Shown in pieces: positions 1-9,025 of a stretch of 35,327 nucleotides of DNA. This stretch comes from Candidatus Woesearchaeota archaeon (GTDB lineage Archaea; Nanobdellota; Nanobdellia; Woesearchaeales; UBA525): the NCBI GenBank assembly GCA_014874255.1, contig JACWAN010000011.1, forward strand, positions 1 through 35,327, read 5' to 3'. Made by a program: the position numbers and the translations under genes. The notes beneath the pieces were generated by a model. The model was not told the origin of the DNA and did no database searches. It was given only the letters and a program-made list of their open reading frames with translations. Positions within the stretch are counted from its first letter, which is position 1, and every line of letters begins with the position of its first letter.

Positions 1-50
1 CGTTGCTTCAGCTCGCGGAAGGAGTGCGAGGGCGAAGCGCGTGTTACGAA

Positions 51-108
51 CGCGCGGCCCGAGCGAAGCGAGGAACGCCCCCGACTTCAGTCGGGGGATG
101 GCCGCGCG
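51..108 (+). repeat. GC-rich nested hairpin resembling an IS200/IS605-type right end
   Basis: Outer inverted repeat CGCGCGGCC (51-59)/GGCCGCGCG (100-108) encloses CCCCCGAC-TTCA-GTCGGGGG (78-97), similar to right-end hairpins of IS200/IS605 elements. No transposase ORF visible. Confidence 0.5.
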
Positions 109-207
109 CGAGTTTACAACCGTCGGACTGGACTCGGAGAAGAAGCGATTCCGGAAGAGGAGACCGCCGGGGTGCGACAGGAGACTTTCATCGCAGCCCG
201 TCTATCC

Positions 208-341
208 GGCTCCGAGGCAAATCGCTCCGTGCTGCGCCTCGAGATTTCTGGCCGTCGTCCGGAGGTGCCGACCGAGCCTCGTGGAATCGCGTCTGCTCCC
301 GAAGCAGTCTCTGGGAGGCGCAGCCCATTCGCCTAAGAACC
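208..341. mobile_element. MITE-like element copy 1 (terminal inverted repeats, imperfect 9-bp flanking repeats)
   Basis: Left end GGCTCCGAGGCAAAT (208-222); right end ATTCGCCTAAGAACC (327-341), complement GGTTCTTAGGCGAAT. Inner stem GCTGCGCCTC/GAGGCGCAGC. Flanks CGTCTATCC (199-207) and AGTCTATCT (342-350) share GTCTATC in register. Confidence 0.65.
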
Positions 342-344
342 AGT

Positions 345-500
345 CTATCTCGTCGGTCCCGAGGCGACGCCGACGCAGACGGTCTTCTCCGTGTGGCAGC
401 TCGCGCACCGGTACGTGATGTAGCGCGAATTACCGGAGTTGAGCGTCCCGACCTTCGTCATCTGGGTCTTGCAGAGATTGCATTGCGGATTGTCAGCCAT
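345..500 (-). CDS. Small zinc-ribbon-like protein (51 aa, two CxxC motifs)
   Basis: MADNPQCNLCKTQMTKVG...YRCASCHTEKTVCVGVASGPTR; ATG at 500; TATA (TTTATATA, minus) at 544-551. Confidence 0.7.
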   Translation of the reverse strand: MADNPQCNLCKTQMTKVGTLNSGNSRYITYRCASCHTEKTVCVGVASGPTR

Positions 501-566
501 GAAAAGCACCTCGTCGTCGCTGAGCCGTCCCCGCCGCGCACAGTATATAAATGTTCCGGGAGGGTT

Positions 567-846
567 GGCTCTTAGGCGAATCAGGTTCGTGGTCGTCACC
601 GGCTGCTCGGCAATCGCTTCTCCTCTCGAAAGCGCTCCTCCCCGTAGGTCCTTGGTAGCGCGGACGCTACCGGGACGCTCGGAATCCGGAGGATTCCGGC
701 GCACGAAGACTCCCTCCTTCGGAGTCTTCGTTGCCACGGCGAGCCCCGTGCTCGCCCGGGGGGCATCCCTCCTCGTCGCGCTCCGGCCCCCCTTCCTCGC
801 TTGCCACACCCTCGGAGCCGGTGACGACTCAATTTGCCTAAGAGCG
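567..846. mobile_element. MITE-like element copy 2 with multi-hairpin interior and 9-bp direct flanking repeats
   Basis: GCTCTTAGGC (568-577)/GCCTAAGAGC (836-845); inner perfect 13-bp stem GTCGTCACCGGCT (592-604)/AGCCGGTGACGAC (816-828); flanked by GGGAGGGTT at 558-566 and 847-855; four internal hairpins between 654 and 756. Confidence 0.8.
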
Positions 847-895
847 GGGAGGGTTCGAGGCAATCAATAAAAGAGGATGACCCTTCCCGAAAGAG

Positions 896-1666
896 ATGGA
901 GCTTCTTCCCGGACTGGAGCCGGACGGCGCGGCGCTCTACCTCCCAGCGAGCAAGGCGCTCGTCCTCGCCGACCTCCACATCGGGTACGAGGAGGAGAAG
1001 CGGAACAGGGGCGTCCTGCTCCCAGCCGCGCAGCGCCGGCTCTTCATCGACGAGATCGAACGGCTGCTGGAGAAGCACGACGTCGAGCTGATTGTGCTCG
1101 CGGGTGACGTGAAGCACGAGTTCGGCCGGATCTCGCAGCAGGAGTGGAGCGGCGTCCTCGGCTTCCTGCGACGGCTGCAGGAACGCGCCAGCGTCGAGGT
1201 GATTGCGGGCAACCACGACAACCTCCTCGCTCCCATCCTCGCCAAGGAGTCCATCCCGCTCGTGAAGAGCATCCTCCTCGGCGACGTGCTCGTCGTCCAC
1301 GGCGACGCGACGCTGTCAGAACTGATCGAGAGCGGCGATCTCCGGAAGGAAGACCTTGCCGCCGCGAGGACGATCGCCATGGGGCACGAGCATCCCGCGC
1401 TCAGGTTGACGGACGGTGTCCGGACGGAGACGGTGAAGTGCTTCCTCGTCGGGAAGGCGCGGCACGGCCGTCGGTCGGTCCCGCTCGTCGTGCTGCCGTC
1501 GTTCAACCCGCTCAGTTACGGTACCGATGTGCTCCGGGAGCGGCCGCTCGGGCCGCTCCTCAGAGCATTCGGTGATTTCTCTGCCTTTGCGCTTGTTGAT
1601 GGGAAGGTTTTGGCGTTCGGGTCGGTAGAAACTCTGCAAAGGCGTGAGCGTGCGTTCATTCGATGA
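896..1666 (+). CDS. Metallophosphoesterase (archaeal ICC-like/COG1407 type)
   Basis: Motifs LADLHIGYEEEKRNRG, LAGDVKHEF, IAGNHDN, VVHGD, MGHEHPAL. Confidence 0.85.
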   Translation: MELLPGLEPDGAALYLPASKALVLADLHIGYEEEKRNRGVLLPAAQRRLFIDEIERLLEKHDVELIVLAGDVKHEFGRISQQEWSGVLGFLRRLQERASVEVIAGNHDNLLAPILAKESIPLVKSILLGDVLVVHGDATLSELIESGDLRKEDLAAARTIAMGHEHPALRLTDGVRTETVKCFLVGKARHGRRSVPLVVLPSFNPLSYGTDVLRERPLGPLLRAFGDFSAFALVDGKVLAFGSVETLQRRERAFIR

Positions 1667-1802
1667 TGGGACTGATGACCTCCTCTTCTTTATCGAGGGC
1701 GAGGCAGTCGGCCTCTGGGATGGCGATCTTCCCCTCGGGAACGCGGCTCCTGTTGAAGCAGTAGCCGTCGAAGTGGTAGAGCGATGGACTGCATTTGAGC
1801 AT
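1656..1802 (-). CDS. Small hypothetical protein (48 aa), absent from supplied ORF track
   Basis: Read from the minus strand: MLKCSPSLYHFDGYCFNRSRVPEGKIAIPEADCLALDKEEEVISPIIE*. Codon-like composition; AT-rich TATA-bearing spacer upstream; tail overlaps the 896-1666 gene by 11 bp. Confidence 0.5.
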   Translation of the reverse strand: MLKCSPSLYHFDGYCFNRSRVPEGKIAIPEADCLALDKEEEVISPIIE

Positions 1803-1937
1803 GGGAAACCCCTTTGTCGCAACGTATTCAGGTATACTAAAACGTATATTGGTATATCTAGTATATAAATGTTTTGGTGGCTCGAAGAAGTGTCATCACT
1901 TCGAAAAAGATAAAAAGGAGCTGTTGACGGGGCAGCC

Positions 1938-2969
1938 ATGGCGCATCCGCTGTCGCGTTTCGAGCCTATCGTTCTCCAGCTCAGGCACAGGAAGATGATC
2001 GCAAAGGCATCATTAGACGAATACCTCAATGACCCTGATCCGCGGCACCTCCATTCGTCGAACGTAGCATTCGCCATACCGCCCGAAGCGATGCTCAAGG
2101 GCGGATACCAGGTGCATACGCACCAGAACGGGCACCAGGATCTTATCCGCTACACGGCCCCGGGAGAAGAGTCCAGGCCAATCTTCACGCTCGACGACCT
2201 CAGGCATTATCGGCAATACCTCGAAGTGTTCCACCCAATCCAACCGGAAGGGACGAAAGCGAAGAAACTCGACGTCCAACTCGCCCTGAAAGGGATTCTC
2301 GGCGAATATCTGCTCAGGGACCACGTCCGTCAGCTCCTGCCGGCAGAAGCGGAGCTTTTCGATGAATACCCGCAGAAAGACCTGATCCTCAGGAACAACG
2401 AACGGTACGTCCTCAAACGGAAGACGACAGGGAACGTGGTGCTTCTCGAACCGAAGCAGGAGGGAAAGTTCGGCTATCGCGTCGTCGCGGAGATGGACGG
2501 TCTTGCCAAGTGGGAGGACCACCTCTACGTCCTTGAGGCGAAGACCGGTGTCGCGAACATCCCCCTCAAACACGTCCTCAACGATCTGTTCATGCCCCTC
2601 CAAGAGCTCTATGACGGATGCACGTTCCATTATGTCATGATGGCCCATCATCATCCGATACAGGTCCGGAAACATGATCTCCTCGGCTTCAGACTCACCG
2701 AAGAAGAGCGCCACAGGATTCTCGCGTTCCGTCGGAGAGGTATCGAGACGACCTTCCTCAACTTCAACGAATCGAGGGAACGGATCAGGGAGATGGGCGA
2801 GCATCTCATCAAGGAATACCATCGGCTGAAGCACATCCCGTTCGAGCACAAGGTCCAGGGCGTCCGGAACGGCAACAATCTCACCATCCTGGACGACCAA
2901 GGCACACCGAACCTGAGACTCAGGAAGACCGGAAAAGAGACCTGGAAAGAAGTCGTCAGCGACAAGTAG
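1938..2969 (+). CDS. PD-(D/E)XK nuclease-like protein
   Basis: 343 aa; ILGEYLLRDHV helix, then AEMDGLAKWEDHLYVLEAKTG (D...ExK pattern). TATA-like tatataaat at ~1861. Confidence 0.55.
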   Translation: MAHPLSRFEPIVLQLRHRKMIAKASLDEYLNDPDPRHLHSSNVAFAIPPEAMLKGGYQVHTHQNGHQDLIRYTAPGEESRPIFTLDDLRHYRQYLEVFHPIQPEGTKAKKLDVQLALKGILGEYLLRDHVRQLLPAEAELFDEYPQKDLILRNNERYVLKRKTTGNVVLLEPKQEGKFGYRVVAEMDGLAKWEDHLYVLEAKTGVANIPLKHVLNDLFMPLQELYDGCTFHYVMMAHHHPIQVRKHDLLGFRLTEEERHRILAFRRRGIETTFLNFNESRERIREMGEHLIKEYHRLKHIPFEHKVQGVRNGNNLTILDDQGTPNLRLRKTGKETWKEVVSDK

Positions 2970-3097
2970 GAACCTCGGGGCGCTCGACCTCGACCAGACA
3001 GGGGAAGAGCGCTGCGACGGTTGACGAAAAGAAGTTATCACTCGACGATAGAAATGCTTATATAATCCATCCCACCGAGGCCCACGCAGGGGGCAGT

Positions 3098-5248
3098 GTG
3101 GGAATCGAAGCGATAGCGACAGGACACCCCGATTACTGCGAAGGCGGGGACCAGGACGGGCTTTTCGGCTCGGCACGAGGGCTCGCCACGCACTTCTTGG
3201 ACAAGGCGAAGAGCGGGACGCTCGAAGCGCTCATCGCGGCGCACGGCGCCGACGCGGACGGCTTCGGCTTCGAAACGGTGATGCGCCTCCTCGAGGAGAC
3301 GCTCCGGTTGGCGGGCATCGACACGCAGTTCGACTACGTCCGACCGATGCGCTATCATGAGGAAGAGCACGAGCACGGCTACGCGACGCTGGGCGAGCGG
3401 CACAAAGGCAAGTTCCTCATCAGCGGCGACGTCGGCGGCGCGGACCTCACCACGCTCGGAGAGCAGTTCCGGGAAGGGATCATCATCGACCATCACCCGG
3501 TGAAAGGCGAACCGGGGAAGGGCTTCCGGCAGCTCAACCCGATCGACCATGGTTACGGCGGCAACACCCTCTCAGGGGCGGGCGCAGGTTACCTCTTCTT
3601 CGACGCGGTGAGAGAACAGCTCGAGCAGGACGGCGCGTTCCGGACGAAGGAGGCGCAGAAGGAGGTCGAGCGGCTCGGCAGGACGGCGCTCGTCGCCGCG
3701 CTGGCAGGCTCGAACGCGGACCGGATTGACGAGCAGGGCGTGACGAGGCTCCTCTACGAACAGGCGAAGGAGTGGAAGCTGCTCCGGGAGACGGGTATCG
3801 GCGCGTACGGGTACACGACGAAGCAGATCCACAAGGTGCTCGCGGAGTCGAGCATCCCGGCCAACCTCCAGTACCCGGTGCTGCGGCGCCAGCAGTTCCT
3901 GCACGGCCTCGCGGGAAGCCTCGGGAAGGAATCGTTCACCTCCGACGAGGTGAGCGTCGCGAACAGGCTCTACAAGGAGCACCGGACGCTCTTCATGCAG
4001 CAGTACCGGAGCGTGGACGGCGGGTTGCGGGTGGACGAGAGCGCGATCGAGGTGAACCTGCTGAACGCGCAGGCCCTCAAGCAAGAGGAGATCGACGAAG
4101 TCAACAAAGCATTGCGCAGCCTCGGCGCCCGCACGGACGTGCTGGTCAGGGAGGAAGTGATCGACTGGCTGGGCGTCCTCGAGGTCGTCTCGGTCGACCC
4201 GTCAGCAGGCATCAGGCCGTCGGAGTTCCGCAGCTTCACGGACGATGTCTATGAGACCGAGGAACGGTGCAAGACGGCGAACAGGACCATCACGCAGCAG
4301 CTCCGCAGCCTCGAGAAGGAGGCGCAGGGGCTCGAGAAGCTGCTCAAGACACCGAATCTCGCCGAAGCGCTGCTCGGCGAGAAGCGACTCTGCGACCTCA
4401 CCCCGGACGAGCTCGGCCTCTTGAAACGGTGGTGGCGGGAGAACATCGAGTCCTACGCCGACCCGTTCAAGCGGGAAGGGATGATCGCGGACCTCGACCG
4501 GCCGAACTACCTCACCGAAGGGAAAGGGCTGACGCCGCTCCTCGCCGGCCGGACGCTCGCGGAACTCGGCAACGTGATGACCGCGATCTCCAAGACGGGG
4601 CTGCGCGACCATTTCATCGACGCCCTCATCCTTCCGGGAGAGCGGGGCGAAGACGCCGAACGGAAGGTGCACGACGCGCACAAGCTCTATCGCACCATCA
4701 TCTATGAAGGGCTCCGCGCGGCGGAACACCGCTTGCTCGAGAAAGGGTCGTTCGCGAAGGAGATCGCCGACAGGGTCTACCTGCTGGACTTCTCGTTCCT
4801 CGAGGAGACGATCAACGACGTCGCGGAGCGGCATTACGAACGCGGCTCCCTCCTGACGAAGGAGGAGATCGGCAACCTCGACCTCAAGACGCTCGTCGGC
4901 GTCTTCGCAGGCATCCTGACGAACACGCGGAAGATGCCGGAGCATTACGCGCTCGTCTTCGCCTACGTCCCGGATCTCGAGCAGGTGGAAAGGGGCATCG
5001 ACGGCATCAAGCTCTCCGGACGCGTGAGCGAACGCGCGGACGACATCTTCCCCGGTCTCCATCTGGGCGAGGATTTCCTCGTCTATGACGGCGGCGGGCA
5101 CGCGGGCGCGGCGGCGGTGAGGCTCACGCGCAGCCAGCTCCCCGGCTTCCTCAAGAAGATGTCCGAGCGGGAGGCGCAGGACGAGAAATACAAACAGCTC
5201 GGACGCGTCAAGGACCATCTCGAACTCGGTCCGGGGAGGAGAGCGTGA
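3098..5248 (+). CDS. DHH/DHHA1 phosphoesterase (RecJ/GAN-like) with long helical insertion
   Basis: GTG start; HGADADG, ISGDVGGADL, IIIDHHPV and C-terminal YDGGGHAGAAAVRL (DHHA1 GGGH). TATA-like ttatataa upstream at ~3057. Confidence 0.8.
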   Translation: MGIEAIATGHPDYCEGGDQDGLFGSARGLATHFLDKAKSGTLEALIAAHGADADGFGFETVMRLLEETLRLAGIDTQFDYVRPMRYHEEEHEHGYATLGERHKGKFLISGDVGGADLTTLGEQFREGIIIDHHPVKGEPGKGFRQLNPIDHGYGGNTLSGAGAGYLFFDAVREQLEQDGAFRTKEAQKEVERLGRTALVAALAGSNADRIDEQGVTRLLYEQAKEWKLLRETGIGAYGYTTKQIHKVLAESSIPANLQYPVLRRQQFLHGLAGSLGKESFTSDEVSVANRLYKEHRTLFMQQYRSVDGGLRVDESAIEVNLLNAQALKQEEIDEVNKALRSLGARTDVLVREEVIDWLGVLEVVSVDPSAGIRPSEFRSFTDDVYETEERCKTANRTITQQLRSLEKEAQGLEKLLKTPNLAEALLGEKRLCDLTPDELGLLKRWWRENIESYADPFKREGMIADLDRPNYLTEGKGLTPLLAGRTLAELGNVMTAISKTGLRDHFIDALILPGERGEDAERKVHDAHKLYRTIIYEGLRAAEHRLLEKGSFAKEIADRVYLLDFSFLEETINDVAERHYERGSLLTKEEIGNLDLKTLVGVFAGILTNTRKMPEHYALVFAYVPDLEQVERGIDGIKLSGRVSERADDIFPGLHLGEDFLVYDGGGHAGAAAVRLTRSQLPGFLKKMSEREAQDEKYKQLGRVKDHLELGPGRRA

Positions 5249-7596
5249 CGACGAGTGACGGACGGACGGTCTTCGGCGAGGATGTTCCGCACAGGGATGA
5301 TCTCGACGCGAAAGTGACGAGCATCCTCACCAAGCAGAACCGTTTCCTCAAGGTCGTCGACGCGAACGGGGACCGGACGCGGCCGGCGATCATCGTCGAC
5401 GAGCCGACAAGGGATATCTCGTTGAAGCCGGACCCGGCACTGACCCGGTTCTCCGGAGGGATCGTCGTGCCCGTCGATTACGTGAAGCGGCAATATCTCT
5501 TCCCGGAGAAGATGCCCGCAGGCATCGCGCTTCCCGACATCCTCTATGTGTCGCGGTCTGACGACGGCACCGCGAAGGTCATGCCGCTCGATGTGAAAGG
5601 GAAGAGACTGAGGGATCGGCGGAAAGTGGAGAGGAACTACATCTCCGCCGCCCAGGTGACGGGGTGGAACGCCTACTCGCTCTTCATGCGGAGCGAGACG
5701 GTCAACCGGATGGTCAGGACGGCCGCCTCGGCTCTCGGCTGCGTGCCGGACCGTTTCACGTTCACGGACGGCGCGCTGGTGATGGAACAGGAGGAAGGAC
5801 CGAACCGCGAATTCTCGGAGTTCCTCGCCTCTTCCGGCCTGTTCGGGAAAGGCAGGGTGCTGAACATCGGCCGGGAAAGCGTCAGGATCAGGGAAGAAGG
5901 TCTGGAGAAAGCAGGTGACGGAGCATACCGTCTCGAGGAGGGATTGGAAGGCTCACGGGCATTTTGCCGGCCGATGAAACGCACCACCGGTTTCAAGCTC
6001 TGGCAGAGCCAGACGAGGAACCAGGTCAAGCAAGGGGTCAACTATCCATCGATGGTGAGCGTGATACGGGGCTTCGACGAGGAAGGATTACCGGCCTACT
6101 CGAGGAAGTTCTCGCCGGAAGAGGGGTTGCTCCTGAACTACGACCGCAGGCTCGAGCACCGCCTGACGCAGCTCAAGGAGCTGCGGGAGACGAAGGACCT
6201 CGTCGTCCTGCAGACCGTGACGCGGGAACGTCTCCAGGAGGCGCGGGAGAGGATCCGACATCTCGAGCAGGAGAAGGAAGCGGTCGAGGAACGGATCGGC
6301 GAGCTCTCCAGGGAGGAGACGACGCGCCAGGTCTCACTCGAGAAGCGTCTGAGCGAGGCGCTTGCGACCAATCCGCTCATCAGGGCGCTCGACCGTGCGG
6401 CGTTCGACGTGCCGGAAGCGGTCGTGACAAAGACGAAGCGAGAGCTCGGACTGCTGGAGAGAGGCATCGGGCGGTCTCCTCCGCCCTACAATCGGGAGCT
6501 CCTCAAGCAGAAGGCGCACGAAGCCTTGGCACAGGTAGAGAAAGGCGGTTTCCGTCCGAGAGGGGGGAACGAGCTCACGGGGCCGATGGGCGACTATCTC
6601 CGCACGGCATACGGCACAGACATCACCACGATCAGGGAATCGCTCGCGGAACGACAGAAGAACGGGGGGAAGGACCCGAATCTCGTCAAGCAATTCCTGA
6701 AATACCATGTGAAGGAGCAGAGGAGGAAGCTCCTCGCGAGCAGGGAAGCGGAAGCGCACTACCTCGATATCTGCGGCTCGACACCCGCGGACCGGAGCGC
6801 AGCTCTCAGTTCGAGAGGCGTGCAGCAGGCGAAGGTCTACCTGCGGCTGGCGGAGGAGGGGTTGATAGCGAGCGAGGAGGGTCTCTTCAAGGGAGTGGGC
6901 GAGAAGGCGGAGATGTATGAGGGGCTCGGCCGGAAGGTCATGGACCGGCGGACAGGTTACAGGAGGGGGATGGAGAGCCATGCAAAGGGAGGGAACGGCG
7001 GCACGAGAGGAGCGTTGCCGAACTGGTTCGCGACCTATCTTGAGAACAGGGCGTTCGGCGCCGCAAACATCACGGGATTCCTCAGGGGTAAGAGGAACAT
7101 CGAACGCGTGCTCTGCGCTCTCGAGGAGGACGCTGATGCTGCGCTCAAGGCGTGCGAGTCCTACCGCAGGGAGATGCGACAGACCGTGGACGAGTACGAC
7201 TCGTGGACAGGGACGCTCGACAGGATCAGCGAGAGCATCGGCCAGAAGATGGTCGAGGAACGACGGTACGAGAAGCTGCTGCGTCGGATCGCTGTCGAAC
7301 GCGCAGCCCTCGTCGGCGATCCCGAGCTCTTCGAGGACGCGGAACGGATTGCGGAGCTGAAGAAGCTCAGTGAGAAGCAGATAGAAGTGCTCAACGCGGA
7401 GTATGTGAAGCGTAAGAAGAGGATGGTGAACGAGTTCCGCGTCTTCAAGAAGGCGCACGATGGTATCATGCGCGCCCTGCCGTACGAGGTCGAGAACGGG
7501 AAGGTACGCGAAATCTACTTTGATATCAATCCGGGAAGATCGACCATCTATCGGGTGACCGTGCTGCCAGTCATCCTGCTGGGAGAGCAGAACTAG
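5245..7596 (+). CDS. Large coiled-coil protein with N-terminal RecB/PD-(D/E)XK-like segment
   Basis: GTG start overlapping the upstream stop (GTGA, 5245-5248); LPDILYV...MPLDVKGK...ISAAQVTGWNAY (PD...DxK...QxxxY-like); long charged helical middle. Confidence 0.6.
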   Translation: MTTSDGRTVFGEDVPHRDDLDAKVTSILTKQNRFLKVVDANGDRTRPAIIVDEPTRDISLKPDPALTRFSGGIVVPVDYVKRQYLFPEKMPAGIALPDILYVSRSDDGTAKVMPLDVKGKRLRDRRKVERNYISAAQVTGWNAYSLFMRSETVNRMVRTAASALGCVPDRFTFTDGALVMEQEEGPNREFSEFLASSGLFGKGRVLNIGRESVRIREEGLEKAGDGAYRLEEGLEGSRAFCRPMKRTTGFKLWQSQTRNQVKQGVNYPSMVSVIRGFDEEGLPAYSRKFSPEEGLLLNYDRRLEHRLTQLKELRETKDLVVLQTVTRERLQEARERIRHLEQEKEAVEERIGELSREETTRQVSLEKRLSEALATNPLIRALDRAAFDVPEAVVTKTKRELGLLERGIGRSPPPYNRELLKQKAHEALAQVEKGGFRPRGGNELTGPMGDYLRTAYGTDITTIRESLAERQKNGGKDPNLVKQFLKYHVKEQRRKLLASREAEAHYLDICGSTPADRSAALSSRGVQQAKVYLRLAEEGLIASEEGLFKGVGEKAEMYEGLGRKVMDRRTGYRRGMESHAKGGNGGTRGALPNWFATYLENRAFGAANITGFLRGKRNIERVLCALEEDADAALKACESYRREMRQTVDEYDSWTGTLDRISESIGQKMVEERRYEKLLRRIAVERAALVGDPELFEDAERIAELKKLSEKQIEVLNAEYVKRKKRMVNEFRVFKKAHDGIMRALPYEVENGKVREIYFDINPGRSTIYRVTVLPVILLGEQN

Positions 7597-8159
7597 AGCT
7601 TCTTCTTCTCCGCTTTCGGGGAGATGATGGCGCTGTTCCCCGTCGGGTCCTTGAGGACGAGCTTGAGGGGTTCCTGACCCCAGAGGACTCTCGTGAGCTT
7701 CTTGAGGTGGTTCTTCGCCTTCTGCTCGGTCTCGTCGTCGCCTTCCTCCTGCGCGGCCCGTTTGAGGTGCTCGATCTGGTTCTTGATCCTGTTGAGGATG
7801 CCTTCGACGTTGGTGACGTAGCCGTTCGCCGCCTCCCCGGGCTCGATGGAGCCGATCGTGCCGATCTTGACGAGGGCGTTCGCGGACTTGACGACACGGA
7901 TCCTGAGGTCCTCCTCGGACGTTATCTCGAGGGTGTACTGGCACGGGTCGTGCGCCTCCTCGGCCTCGAGGTCCGCCTTGTGGTAGCCGCACGCGCTGCA
8001 GTCCATGCTGAAGAGGTAGCAGACGCCGAAGTACGGGACTTCCCGCCTCGCTTCGGTGAGCGTCAATTGTTTCTCGTGGCAGACCGGACAGGTCTCTCCT
8101 GAGACGGTCTCGAAGTCGCTCGCGTCGGGCTCGGCTTTCGAGACGGGTGCTTTCGCCAT
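7593..8159 (-). CDS. ZPR1 zinc-finger domain protein
   Basis: CPVCHEKQLTLTEARREVPYFGVCYLFSMDCSACGYHKADLE; convergent stops share CTAG with the upstream plus-strand gene. Confidence 0.9.
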   Translation of the reverse strand: MAKAPVSKAEPDASDFETVSGETCPVCHEKQLTLTEARREVPYFGVCYLFSMDCSACGYHKADLEAEEAHDPCQYTLEITSEEDLRIRVVKSANALVKIGTIGSIEPGEAANGYVTNVEGILNRIKNQIEHLKRAAQEEGDDETEQKAKNHLKKLTRVLWGQEPLKLVLKDPTGNSAIISPKAEKKKL

Positions 8160-8252
8160 GGACCCCGCTCCGGAGAAGTCGGTTTATAAACATTATGCGG
8201 GAGAAAACTATATTCTTACCTGATGCGGAAAAGAAACTCTACGTTGTTGTTC

Positions 8253-8373
8253 AGGAGCGTTGCGGAGACATCATTCTCCCATCCGGTCCGAGAGATGGAC
8301 GGCGGCTCGCGATTATGGTCTCGCTCCGCTCGCCCATGCTCGCCGCCGGACTCTGTTCCAAGGCAACGCTCCT
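8253..8373. repeat. Intergenic structured element, type II
   Basis: Terminal stem AGGAGCGTTGC (8253-8263)/GCAACGCTCCT (8363-8373), perfect 11 bp; inner stem CGGCGGC (8300-8306)/GCCGCCG (8342-8348); GTTCCAAGGC motif inside the right arm. Confidence 0.75.
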
Positions 8374-8473
8374 TAGTCAGCACATAGTAAACGAAGAACG
8401 AATAGTCAGACGGCAGTAAGACGAGGAGACGTGAATAATAAAGAGAATGAGGAAAAGGATTGAAAGAAAGGGT

Positions 8474-9025
8474 TTACGCCTTCTTGAGCTCCTTGATCTT
8501 GTCCTTGAGGAACTCAATCGTTCTCGTGTTGTCCTGCTGGTGCATCAGGCTGCCGCATTCCGGGCACTTGAACTGGAACTCCATCGCGGTGTCGAAGTCC
8601 ATGCGCGAGCAGGCGTTGGTGCACAGGTAGAACGTGTTGGATTCCTCCTTGGCGAGGCGCTCCTCGAGCTTCTCGAGCTTCTGGCCGTTCAGCTTCGCCT
8701 GGATCTGCGGGATCATGGACTCGTTCAGGTCCCAGTAGCAGATGTACCAGCCCTTGATCCGGTCCTTCTTCCGGATGAAGGAGACGATGTTGTGCTCGAG
8801 CAGCTTGTAGAGGATGTTCCTCGTCTCGTTGATCTCCATCTCGAGCTCTTCCGCGACGATGAACTCGCTGATCCTGGTCTTGCCGCGGAGGAAGTCGATG
8901 ACCGGGAGCGCGTGCTCGCCGACCACTTCGGTGACCACCTCCTCGGTCTGTTTCCTGCTGGGTTTCGTGAGCTTCAGTTTCTGGTTCATGGTGGTTCCCT
9001 CATCTGGTTTCTTGGACTTTTTCAT
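8474..9025 (-). CDS. tfe: Transcription factor E, alpha subunit (TFE/TFIIE-alpha)
   Basis: N-terminal winged helix (VVGEHALPVIDFLRGKTRISEFIVAEELEMEINETRNILYKLLEHNIVSF) and C-terminal zinc ribbon (FYLCTNACSRMDFDTAMEFQFKCPECGSLM). Start may be the internal MNQKL. Confidence 0.92.
   Translation of the reverse strand: MKKSKKPDEGTTMNQKLKLTKPSRKQTEEVVTEVVGEHALPVIDFLRGKTRISEFIVAEELEMEINETRNILYKLLEHNIVSFIRKKDRIKGWYICYWDLNESMIPQIQAKLNGQKLEKLEERLAKEESNTFYLCTNACSRMDFDTAMEFQFKCPECGSLMHQQDNTRTIEFLKDKIKELKKA

Noticed and set aside
567-846. The 208-341 and 567-846 elements plus the zinc-ribbon gene as one composite transposon
   Set aside because: Each element has its own distinct flanking duplication, so two independent insertions fit better.
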